Source: JAAZIN01 sp964464625 (GTDB taxonomy: Bacteria > Bacillota > Dethiobacteria > DTU022). Taken from it: DNA of 16,453 nt. The position numbers and the translations under genes were made by a program. The notes beneath the pieces were generated by a model. It did no database searches, was not told the origin of the DNA, and saw nothing but the letters and a program-made list of their open reading frames with translations. Numbering within the stretch: position 1 is the first letter of the stretch; the number at the start of each line of letters is the position of its first letter. The DNA lies in assembly GCA_964464625.1 (NCBI GenBank), contig CAYXKD010000046.1:1-16453 (forward strand), written 5' to 3'. Shown here piece after piece: positions 1 through 7,098 of the stretch.

Positions 1-135
1 ATCCGACCAGTCGTGCCCCAACTGCTCGAACTTCCCTTTTTCATAGATGGTCACGCCAATACCTTTTGCAGCCAGCTCCCGGGCGAGTACGGCTCCGCCG
101 GGCCCGGCACCGGCGATTACAACCCTGTAATCCAT
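1..135 (-). CDS. FAD/NAD(P)-binding oxidoreductase, N-terminal fragment
   Basis: The reading frame starts with ATG at 135 on the minus strand and is open to the window edge, giving 45 residues. The start is supported by the ribosome site CAGGAGG just upstream. Residues 4-14 read RVVIAGAGPGG, a beta strand followed by GxGxxG, which is the dinucleotide-binding P-loop of a Rossmann fold. An acidic residue (E32) ends the second strand (VTIYEKG), as expected for binding the adenosine ribose of FAD. This fits the FAD-dependent oxidoreductase or geranylgeranyl-reductase-like group, but the substrate domain lies outside the window. It follows the GntR-type regulator in the same direction after 92 bp. 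I see no clear promoter in that gap, so cotranscription is possible. The FAD fold is well supported; the function is unknown. Confidence 0.8.
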   Translation of the reverse strand, partial: MDYRVVIAGAGPGGAVLARELAAKGIGVTIYEKGKFEQLGHDWSD

Positions 136-227
136 TTTTACCTCCTGTTGCAGTATTTGCCTGCCTGCAGAGATTGTGTCAGGGTCCCGACAGTGATGTG
201 CCCTTTAGTTAAGCCCAATAGCACAAG

Positions 228-1547
228 CTAATAGTTCACCAGCCTGTGCAGCTCCGGGTACTTCATTTTCTTTGCTTCGATTAAGGTTTTTATATAGTTT
301 ATCAATTTATGTGCCTTCATGATTGCTGTATCGGCCTCAATAATATTTGGGGGATAGCCGGTACGTACAGTATTTTGCAGCAATCCATAAGTGTATTTAT
401 ACCACTCGGTAAAAGCATTTGCCGGATCATCTTCCGAAATGTTCAGATCAAAATAGGGTTTAAGCCCTTCAAACATTATATTGAACAGGTTAATGGGACT
501 GTTCGTATCAATATGTTTTCCCCCGCCCTTAGACAGCAGCAAGTAGACGTTCTTAATAAAGGATTCAACGCCTATCTGTGCGAAGATCACCGCTTCAATG
601 TAGTGTCTTCTATCAAAATACCTTGATGCGTACAACATAATCTCTTTGGAAAACAAAAAGGGGTTTTCATCATTTTGCAGGGAGTGTAAATAGTTATTAA
701 TCTGTTCACAGGCTTCGCTTGTCAGCTCGATCTTGTTATATGGTATGTTTTTGCTTATCAAAAACATATCGCTGGAAACTGTTTTCCATTCGCTTGCCTT
801 AATCACCTTGTAGATACAGCTTACCTCGAGATCGGCGCGGGTTATCCGATACACCCTGATGTCGCGGCTGTAAATGGTGTATGAGGCGATAATTAAATTT
901 AGTGCTTCGATCAACTCGTCAAAAATGATGTTCAGGTAATGATCATCAGGAGGCACTTTTATATTTTTACGTTCCATATAGTACATCTCAACGAGAGATG
1001 CAAAATGAGATATTTTTACAGGTTCACCGTGAGAAAGGCCCCCTGAAAGCGCAGTGCTGGAAAGCCTGTTGGAGAAAGAGTAAATTATGGGATTCTTCCG
1101 GGCTTTGATTCTGATGCGGTGATTTTCCGGAAAGGGCATAAAGAAGGGGAGCACAATAGGGAACTGGATAACATATTGGGCTGCAATCTTTTCGCGGTCA
1201 AGCAGCGGTTTAATTTCCTCGGCATAGAGATCCCGGCCCATGCAATCATCCAGCTGCGACCGCGATGGCTGATCATCTCTCCAGGAGATGCTGCTTACAG
1301 GGGCTCCCTCTATATCGTCGGTTAAAGATACAAAGGTGCCTTTGCCCTGGCGGGATACAAGCAAGCCCTTTTCGGCCAAAGATTTAATTGCCTTCATAAC
1401 TGTAACCCTGCTTACGCTGTATCGTTCCACCAGATCTTTTGCCGTGCCTATGCTGTCACCCGGCTTCAGGTTGCCTTTTTCGATCAAGTTTTCCAGGTGC
1501 TTTGCTATCTGCAGATACATTGGTATATGACTTTTTCTATTGATCAA
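228..1547 (-). CDS. GntR-type transcriptional regulator with unusual, HEPN-like C-terminal region
   Basis: A 439-residue protein. Residues 8-75 are a GntR winged helix: IPMYLQIAKHLENLIEKG, then LKPGDSIGTAKDLVERY, a recognition helix around VSRVTVMKAIKSL, and the wing GLLVSRQGKGTFV. The start is TTG at 1547 with GGTGAG upstream; the ATG at residue 10 would cut into the first helix. The remaining 360 or so residues are far longer than a UTRA domain and do not resemble UTRA, FCD or an aminotransferase. Residues 300-420 are mostly helical and carry HYIEAVIFAQIGVESFIKNV, then LLQNTVRTGY, then a helix rich in Ala and Ile. That order resembles HEPN domains, whose usual RN-x-V-x-H motif is here Q391-N392-T393-V394-R395, so it is probably not an active RNase. 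The gene is divergent from the TRAP operon and shares a palindromic control region with it, so it probably regulates that operon and itself (inference). Confidence 0.85.
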   Translation of the reverse strand: MINRKSHIPMYLQIAKHLENLIEKGNLKPGDSIGTAKDLVERYSVSRVTVMKAIKSLAEKGLLVSRQGKGTFVSLTDDIEGAPVSSISWRDDQPSRSQLDDCMGRDLYAEEIKPLLDREKIAAQYVIQFPIVLPFFMPFPENHRIRIKARKNPIIYSFSNRLSSTALSGGLSHGEPVKISHFASLVEMYYMERKNIKVPPDDHYLNIIFDELIEALNLIIASYTIYSRDIRVYRITRADLEVSCIYKVIKASEWKTVSSDMFLISKNIPYNKIELTSEACEQINNYLHSLQNDENPFLFSKEIMLYASRYFDRRHYIEAVIFAQIGVESFIKNVYLLLSKGGGKHIDTNSPINLFNIMFEGLKPYFDLNISEDDPANAFTEWYKYTYGLLQNTVRTGYPPNIIEADTAIMKAHKLINYIKTLIEAKKMKYPELHRLVNY

Positions 1548-1650
1548 GCTCTCTCACCCTTTTGCACCTCGCGGTTATCACTTAACGAATTCCAGTAATG
1601 TTTGAAAAAACCTCTTATTAGAAAGACTTTCAGATCCCAGGAAATGATCC

Positions 1651-1679
1651 TTGACAGGTCTGAAGGGATTAGTTATATT
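1651..1679 (+). promoter_or_regulatory. Sigma-70-type promoter of the TRAP/methyltransferase operon
   Basis: A perfect -35 box TTGACA (1651-1656) is followed by a 17-nt spacer and TATATT (1674-1679), one mismatch from the consensus -10. Transcription would start near 1686, about 120 nt before the first gene. The -10 box lies within a 16-bp palindrome, so bound repressor would block RNA polymerase. Confidence 0.8.
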
Positions 1680-1687
1680 ATTATAAC
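1672..1687. promoter_or_regulatory. Palindromic operator, probably for the GntR-type regulator
   Basis: GTTATA-TTAT-TATAAC is a perfect 6-4-6 inverted repeat. It covers the -10 box of the rightward promoter and the -10 box of a leftward one. GntR-family dimers bind AT-rich palindromes of about this size, and the only regulator gene nearby is the divergent GntR-type gene. The pairing of protein and site is inferred. Confidence 0.65.
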
Positions 1688-1688
1688 A
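1680..1688 (-). promoter_or_regulatory. Leftward extended -10 promoter for the GntR-type gene
   Basis: On the minus strand the sequence reads TGTTATAAT (1688 to 1680), an exact TGn-TATAAT extended -10. The -35 region is weak, which extended -10 promoters tolerate. It would give a leader of about 125 nt before the TTG start at 1547. It overlaps the rightward -10 within the same palindrome. Confidence 0.55.
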
Positions 1689-1804
1689 TAAGACAATATA
1701 GAACAACATAGCATAATACAGCGGGCGGGGTGATAAAGGGCACAATTAATTATGTCTCCAGGCCAGGCACTACAATAATCATTTCGGGGAGGTATGCGTA
1801 GAAA

Positions 1805-2869
1805 ATGAGCAGGAGAATTAAGGCGGGTGTACTTCTTTCCATTCTGGTGCTTTGCAGCATCTTTTTAGTCGTGTCATGCAGTCCTGAAGAACAGGTGGAT
1901 TCACAAGATGATGAGGAACTGCCGGAACATATTGTGATAGCTACTGTGCCCGGTTCCGCACTGGCTATAACGGAGGGTTTGGCCAGCCTGATTCAAGGTG
2001 AGCTGGGGATATCGGCAGCACCCCAGATGGTAACAGGAACGCGTTATCCCCTGTTGATCGATCGAACCGCCGATATTGCCTACGAGGATGCCGAAACAAT
2101 TCTCGGTTTGTTCAAGGGAGAGGATCCCTGTAAAGAAGTTGGCAAACAGCCCATCAGGCTAATTGCCACTGTTGCCACAAACCAGGTGGCAGCGATGACC
2201 TGGAAAGGTTCGGGGGTCAAAAGCTTCTCGGATCTCAAGGGCAAAAGATTCATGTTTGACTATCCCGCTTCTTTTACCACGACTGTGATGGGTGATCTGC
2301 TTCTTGAAGTGAACGGCATGACGCGGGATGATGTTGCAGTTCTCTCGCTAAACTCGATCAATGAAGCTGTCGATGCGATCAAGGATAAAACAGCCGACCT
2401 GGTTCTTCATCCCAGCGCCATTGAGGGATCAGCGCAGTTTGTCGAGCTGGCCATGACAACAGATGTTGAGTTCATTTCACTGAGCGAGGAAGAAGTAAGT
2501 GCGGTGCTTGATGAATTGTGGTATTTTCAAAAATCTGAATTTCCCACAGATACTTATCAAGGGCAGGACGGTACGATTGTAGGTGTCGGGAACAAGATGT
2601 CATACGTGGCTTTAGCTGATTTAAGCGACGAATTTGTTTATCAGATGATGAAAATACTGTTTGACGATGTGGAGATTGACACACCGGGACGCTTTACCAG
2701 GTATCATCCGAGCTCGGGAGCCTTTACCCTTGGACTGGCACTTTCGGGAGAGGGGCTGGCGCCATTCCACGCCGGTGCCGTAAGGTATTACAAGGAGCGT
2801 GGCGTCTGGACCGATGGGCTTGAGGAGACACAACAGGCGCTGCTTAAAGAGGCAGGGCAGGAGTATTAA
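1805..2869 (+). CDS. TAXI-family TRAP transporter substrate-binding lipoprotein
   Basis: This is the extracytoplasmic binding protein of a TRAP transporter, which delivers a small, usually carboxylated, solute to the sodium- or proton-driven permease encoded next. The 354-residue protein begins with a basic and hydrophobic signal sequence ending in the lipobox LVVSC, so C25 is the lipidated residue. The mature part shows TAXI-type blocks: VPGSALAITEGLASLI near residue 50, then SFSDLKGKRF, and the C-terminal block APFHAGAVRYYKERG, which is characteristic of the family. The ribosome site GGGGAGG (1786-1792) is 12 nt from the ATG, rather far. A four-codon ATG frame at 1794 overlaps the start as ATGA but sits too close to that site to be convincing. 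It is the first gene of the operon and is followed by an intercistronic hairpin. Ligand unknown. Confidence 0.93.
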   Translation: MSRRIKAGVLLSILVLCSIFLVVSCSPEEQVDSQDDEELPEHIVIATVPGSALAITEGLASLIQGELGISAAPQMVTGTRYPLLIDRTADIAYEDAETILGLFKGEDPCKEVGKQPIRLIATVATNQVAAMTWKGSGVKSFSDLKGKRFMFDYPASFTTTVMGDLLLEVNGMTRDDVAVLSLNSINEAVDAIKDKTADLVLHPSAIEGSAQFVELAMTTDVEFISLSEEEVSAVLDELWYFQKSEFPTDTYQGQDGTIVGVGNKMSYVALADLSDEFVYQMMKILFDDVEIDTPGRFTRYHPSSGAFTLGLALSGEGLAPFHAGAVRYYKERGVWTDGLEETQQALLKEAGQEY

Positions 2870-2881
2870 TTTCGGATTGTT

Positions 2882-2925
2882 TTAATGTGCCTTGGGGCGC
2901 CATCTAGCACCTCAGGGCACATTAA
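2882..2925 (+). promoter_or_regulatory. Intercistronic hairpin between binding protein and permease genes
   Basis: Arms 2882-2897 and 2910-2925 pair along all 16 positions if two G-U pairs are allowed, around a 12-nt loop. No T-run follows, so it is not a standard terminator. It ends 13 nt before the permease start. Such hairpins after a binding-protein gene commonly protect the upstream mRNA and let the binding protein be made in excess over the permease; that role is inferred. Confidence 0.65.
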
Positions 2926-2938
2926 CGAAGGAGGTTGA

Positions 2939-4879
2939 ATGGTGGATCAAAACTTGGAATCAGCGTCTGCAAAGGGCTGGTGGCACTCCGGTAAAAAAAT
3001 AGATAGAGCAACAGGTATTCTGGCCATTTCTCTATGCATCTATAATCTATTGTTTGTCATGGGGGCTTTCTCCAGGCTTAACATTTACATCCTATCCCAG
3101 CAGCATAAAGTGCTGAACCTCTTTGTTGTTATTGTCATTCTCTATCTGACCGATTTGTTCCCGGCGAAAAAAAACTTTTTAAAATCTATGTCAAACTGGA
3201 TATTTCTAGTGATGGGTATGCTCCCCTGTATTTACATTTTTGTTTTTTATGACACCGTGGTACAGCATGTTTCCAAAATGCAACCCTCCACCCTGGAGAT
3301 AGTGCTGTTCTTTATGTTGCTGGCAAGCCTGTTGGAGGCTGCCAGACGTAAAGTGGGGTGGCCTATGGCGCTCATTGCCCTGGTCTTTGTCTTCTACGCC
3401 TTTAAGGCAGATATATTTCCCGGCGTTTTATTTTCCAGACCCCTGCGCCTGCCCCGCCTGGTCTCCAGCTTTTATTTGAGCACTGATGCAATATTCTCGG
3501 TGCCCATCGGAGTTGCCTCGACCACAGTTGCCGTATTTCTGGTTTTCGCCTGTCTGCTTCTGTACACCGGCGGCGGCAAATTTTTTATCGATCTCTCGAT
3601 GTCATTGATGGGAATGTTCAGGGGCGGGCCGGCCAAGACCGCTATCCTGGCCAGTGCCACATTTGGGACCCTCTCAGGAACAGTGGCGGCCAATGTGGCG
3701 GCAACAGGCTCCATTACAATCCCCCTGATGAAAAGAATTGGCTATAAGCCTGAATTTGCTGCCGGGGTGGAAGCCGTTGCCTCCAATGGGGGCCAGCTGA
3801 TGCCCCCGATCATGGGCGTGGTGGCCTTTGTGATGGCCGAAATGACGGGGATACCTTATGTGAAAATCATTGCAGCTGCATTAATTCCCGCCATTTTGTA
3901 TTACATTGCGCTCTTTACCCAGGTGGATCTGGAAGCTGTAAAATTGAAACTTAAAGGTTTGCCCAGGCAGGAACTGCCCGAAATAAAGCAGGTCTTGCTG
4001 GAAGGCTGGTTTTACATTGTCCCGCTAATTGTTTTAATCGTCGCCATGGCGGTTTTCAGGATTACCCCCGAACGGTCTGCTTTTTACGCCATAGTGACCC
4101 TGATACTTTTGGTTATCCTGAATAAGAAATTCTCCATGGGAATGATCGTTGATGCGCTTGAAAATGCCGGTAAAGCGATGTGTGTTGTTGTAATCGCCTG
4201 TGCCACGGCAGGTCTGATCCTGGGGACCATCTCCACAACAGGTGTGGGAATTAATCTGGCCATTGCCATTGAACGCATATCTGCAGGCAATGTCTACCTT
4301 ATTCTCTTGCTTACTGCAATTTCCTGTTTTGTACTTGGTACGGGTCTTGACACGATCTCCATATATTTTATGCTCTCCACCCTGATCAGTCCGCTGCTGG
4401 TCGACAACGGGATTCCCCTGATGGCTGCGCATCTATTTGTTGTTTACTTTGGGCTGGTGTCATTTATTACCCCGCCTGTTGCCGTGGCCGCCTTTATTGC
4501 CGCCGGGCTGGCGGAATCCAACCCCATGAAAACAGCTGTTACAGCGACCAGGCTGGGAATATGTACCTTTATCATCCCCTTCCTGTTTGTGCTGAACCCC
4601 GAACTGTTGATGATCGGCTCGGGCGGAGATATTGCCCTGGCATTTATAACGGCTGTTATAGGGGTGTTTGTGCTGAGCATGGGGGTAGTCGGCAGAGTTT
4701 ACTATGATATGGGTGAAATACCCCTGGTAATAAGGATAGTCCTTATCGGCTGTGCACTCCTGATGATGCAACCGGGAGTGGTGACGGATCTGATCGGGAT
4801 ATCCGTAACAGGCTTGATGATCTGGCTGCTTTACAGAAGAAATGCAAAACATTCATCAATCATGGAAGGGGTGAGGTAA
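2939..4879 (+). CDS. TRAP transporter fused permease (DctQ-DctM type)
   Basis: The 646-residue membrane protein joins the small four-helix and the large twelve-helix TRAP subunits in one chain, the form usually paired with TAXI binding proteins. Many hydrophobic segments run from residue 25 to the C terminus. The DctM hallmark is clear: GGPAKTAILASATFGTLSGT at about 229-248, then EAVASNGGQLMPPIMG at 278-293. A second inverted half carries GLVSFITPPVAVAAFIAAG. The strong ribosome site GAAGGAGG ends 4 nt before ATG 2939; GTG at 2942 is a possible alternative with better spacing. The stop is 2 nt before the next start, so translation is probably coupled to the methyltransferase. The protein would import the ligand of the preceding lipoprotein. 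Confidence 0.94.
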   Translation: MVDQNLESASAKGWWHSGKKIDRATGILAISLCIYNLLFVMGAFSRLNIYILSQQHKVLNLFVVIVILYLTDLFPAKKNFLKSMSNWIFLVMGMLPCIYIFVFYDTVVQHVSKMQPSTLEIVLFFMLLASLLEAARRKVGWPMALIALVFVFYAFKADIFPGVLFSRPLRLPRLVSSFYLSTDAIFSVPIGVASTTVAVFLVFACLLLYTGGGKFFIDLSMSLMGMFRGGPAKTAILASATFGTLSGTVAANVAATGSITIPLMKRIGYKPEFAAGVEAVASNGGQLMPPIMGVVAFVMAEMTGIPYVKIIAAALIPAILYYIALFTQVDLEAVKLKLKGLPRQELPEIKQVLLEGWFYIVPLIVLIVAMAVFRITPERSAFYAIVTLILLVILNKKFSMGMIVDALENAGKAMCVVVIACATAGLILGTISTTGVGINLAIAIERISAGNVYLILLLTAISCFVLGTGLDTISIYFMLSTLISPLLVDNGIPLMAAHLFVVYFGLVSFITPPVAVAAFIAAGLAESNPMKTAVTATRLGICTFIIPFLFVLNPELLMIGSGGDIALAFITAVIGVFVLSMGVVGRVYYDMGEIPLVIRIVLIGCALLMMQPGVVTDLIGISVTGLMIWLLYRRNAKHSSIMEGVR

Positions 4880-4881
4880 CT

Positions 4882-6312
4882 TTGGGCCGGTATTGCCGAA
4901 GGGAGAACAGCTTCAAAATACTCTCTGATGAAGAGCTGGAACAGATTCACGAAGCTTCGTTGAGAGTACTTCAGGAACAGGGCTTGATCTTTGAGGATGA
5001 AAAATCTCTGGCTTTGCTTGAAGAAGCAGGCTGCCCTGTGGATAAAGAGAGGATGATTGCCCGTTTTCCGCAAAGTGTTATTGAAAAGATTATCAAGAGC
5101 GTGCCGGAGGAGTTTACCATTGAGGCGCGCCATCCGAGACATAACCTTCTTTTTAGCGGGAAAGAGATCTACTTCAGCAACCTGGCGATACAGAAGATTC
5201 AGGATTATGAAACAGGGGAAGTGAGGGCGGCCGCCCTGGAGGATGTAGCCAGGATGGCTTCGATAATAGATGCACTGGAAGATTATCACACCTGTTTCGA
5301 GGTATGTCCCGGCATATTGGCGGATAAACCGGCGGAGGTGGCTCCGCTTTGGATCATGGTGGAAACGATGCGGCATACAGAGAAATCTGTTGTGGGTTCG
5401 CCTCTCTATGGTCTTCCGCGGTGGGTGATCGAGATCGCCAATGTGGTGGGGCAAAAAGTAAAGTCAGGAATCAGCTCATCTTCGCCATTGGCCTACGGCA
5501 ATGCAGCCTGCCGGGCTGTTTTTGAATTCGCCGGGGCCGGTTTTCCCCTCTCCGTGGGCAGCGGTATCGCCTCGGGCGCCACAGGTCCGGCCACTCTGGC
5601 CGGATCCCTTGTGCTGCAAAATGCAGAGGTGCTCGGGGGAATTGCCCTGGTCCAGCTGGTCAAACCGGGGCTGGGCGTTTTTTACGGAACTGCCGGTATG
5701 CCCATGGATATGCGCACCGGCCGCCTGGCGGGCGGCTCCATTGAAAGGGGCCTGTTAACTGTTGCGAGCGCCCAGCTGGCAGATCTATACGGCGTCCCGG
5801 TATGGTCCCCTTTTCCGAAAACAACAGCACATTCCGGCGATGAGCAGTGCGGTTTTGAGAAGGCTTTCCAGCTGATCCTGGGCACAATGGCGGGTATAGC
5901 CTACTCTGCAAGCGGGGGAGGGGTAACTGATGGTTCGCTCATATGTCTTGAGCAGCTGATCATTGATCATGAAATGTATGGCATGATGGGCCGGCTGCTG
6001 GAGGGGATAAAGGTAAATGAGTCAACCCTGGCTGTGGAGATAATCAACAGCGTTGGTCATCTTCCGGGCAGCTATCTAACCCAGCGGCACACCAAGGAAA
6101 ACTGGAGGGGCGAAAACTACCTGACTGATATTTGCGACAGAACCCCCCGCGGGAGCTGGATCAAGGAGGGCTCGCCCGACATCTACAGAAGAGCGCATGA
6201 AAAGGTGAAAGTTATTTTAAATGATCACCAGCCGGCGCCGCTTTCCGATGAAGTTGAAAAGGAACTGAGCAGTCTACTAAAAGCAGCCGAAAGGGAAATC
6301 CTTGCAGGCTAA
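4882..6312 (+). CDS. MttB-superfamily (non-pyrrolysine) corrinoid-dependent methyltransferase
   Basis: This 476-residue protein belongs to the trimethylamine methyltransferase superfamily (COG5598). Members move a methyl group from an amine to the cobalt of a partner corrinoid protein. The family start is recognisable (ILSDEELEQIHEASLRVLQEQG), followed by the glycine-rich barrel segments GSGIASGATGPATLAG and FYGTAGMPMDMRTGR, and a C-terminal region around ICDRTPRGSWIKEG. The frame has no internal stop, so it does not encode pyrrolysine through an amber codon as the archaeal trimethylamine enzyme does. Non-pyrrolysine members characterised so far demethylate quaternary amines such as glycine betaine, proline betaine and carnitine. 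The start is TTG at 4882, with GTGAGG overlapping the permease end. It is followed directly by its corrinoid protein. The substrate is probably an N-methyl compound, identity unknown. Confidence 0.92.
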   Translation: MGRYCRRENSFKILSDEELEQIHEASLRVLQEQGLIFEDEKSLALLEEAGCPVDKERMIARFPQSVIEKIIKSVPEEFTIEARHPRHNLLFSGKEIYFSNLAIQKIQDYETGEVRAAALEDVARMASIIDALEDYHTCFEVCPGILADKPAEVAPLWIMVETMRHTEKSVVGSPLYGLPRWVIEIANVVGQKVKSGISSSSPLAYGNAACRAVFEFAGAGFPLSVGSGIASGATGPATLAGSLVLQNAEVLGGIALVQLVKPGLGVFYGTAGMPMDMRTGRLAGGSIERGLLTVASAQLADLYGVPVWSPFPKTTAHSGDEQCGFEKAFQLILGTMAGIAYSASGGGVTDGSLICLEQLIIDHEMYGMMGRLLEGIKVNESTLAVEIINSVGHLPGSYLTQRHTKENWRGENYLTDICDRTPRGSWIKEGSPDIYRRAHEKVKVILNDHQPAPLSDEVEKELSSLLKAAEREILAG

Positions 6313-6337
6313 GCACTCAATGGAAAGGGGCTTTGTC

Positions 6338-7003
6338 GTGGAAAAAGAACTGCTTGTGAAAATTCGAGAAGCGATCATTGATGGGGCGGTAGAGGAGGCG
6401 GAACAGTTAACCAGGGAGGCGGTGAATTCAGGCATCGACCCCATGGAAATTGTGGATCAAAGCATTAAAAAGGGGTTGAATTTCGTTGGTGAAGGCTTTC
6501 GTAAAAACGAGTTGTTCATCCCCGAACTTGCCCTGGCCGGAGAGGCAGCCAGTGTGGCCGGTGATATCCTGAGCCTGAATATCAGCACTGATCAGGCGGC
6601 GGAAGGGACAAGGGGCCTCTTTTTAATCGGCACCGTTTACGGTGATCTGCATGACATCGGCAAAAACCTGGTTTCAGTTTTATTAAAGGCAGGCGGTTTT
6701 ACAGTTATAGATTTGGGGATTAACCAGACAACACAGCAATTTGTGGAAGCGGTAAAAGCACATAAACCGGATATATTGGGTTTATCCGCCCTGTTGAGCA
6801 CAACATTGATCGAGCAGGAAAAAGTGATCAAAGCGCTGCAGGATGAAGGCCTCCGCTCCCGGGTAAAAGTAATGATCGGGGGAGGTGCAGTGAGCCAGGA
6901 CTGGGCAGATTCGATAGGGGCGGATGGTTATGCCGAGGATGCAACTGAGGCGGTTTTGGTTGCCAGGAAAATAGTGGAGTCTGAAAGGGCAGATCAATTG
7001 TAA
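6338..7003 (+). CDS. Methyltransferase cognate corrinoid (B12-binding) protein
   Basis: This methyl-carrier protein pairs with the MttB-type enzyme. The first 80 residues form the helical cap (GIDPMEIVDQSIKKGLNFVG and ELFIPELALAGEA). The C-terminal Rossmann domain binds cobalamin with the base displaced: GDLHDIGKNL gives the DxHxxG motif, its histidine being the lower cobalt ligand (residue 105 from this start). GLSALLSTT is the SxL motif, followed by VMIGGGAVS. I chose GTG 6338 because AAAGGGG lies 7 nt upstream and the protein then begins at the usual family position. ATG 6320 has no ribosome site, and TTG 6302 would overlap the methyltransferase by 11 nt. A second methyltransferase to remove the methyl group and a reactivase for Co(II) would also be needed; neither is in the window. 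Confidence 0.92.
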   Translation: MEKELLVKIREAIIDGAVEEAEQLTREAVNSGIDPMEIVDQSIKKGLNFVGEGFRKNELFIPELALAGEAASVAGDILSLNISTDQAAEGTRGLFLIGTVYGDLHDIGKNLVSVLLKAGGFTVIDLGINQTTQQFVEAVKAHKPDILGLSALLSTTLIEQEKVIKALQDEGLRSRVKVMIGGGAVSQDWADSIGADGYAEDATEAVLVARKIVESERADQL

Positions 7004-7098
7004 TTACTCTAGCGGTCATGCAATGCCGGCGGTTGATGATTCACCGCAGTAAAATAAAAGTTGAAGCATAATGTTCAAGTGTTCAAGGAGGAAACAAA

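Noticed and set aside
1794..1808. Four-codon ATG frame overlapping the TAXI gene start
   Set aside because: The ribosome site lies only 1 nt upstream, too close to serve it; probably chance, although the ATGA overlap is neat.
4831..5454. Open frame of 207 codons on the minus strand
   Set aside because: Antisense to the well-supported methyltransferase gene; no recognisable motif.
4882..6312. Pyrrolysine-containing trimethylamine methyltransferase
   Set aside because: The frame has no in-frame amber codon and is full length, so it belongs to the non-pyrrolysine part of the superfamily.
7029..7047. Small GCGGT/ACCGC hairpin between corrinoid and MmgE/PrpD genes
   Set aside because: Only five pairs and no U-tract; too weak to call a feature.
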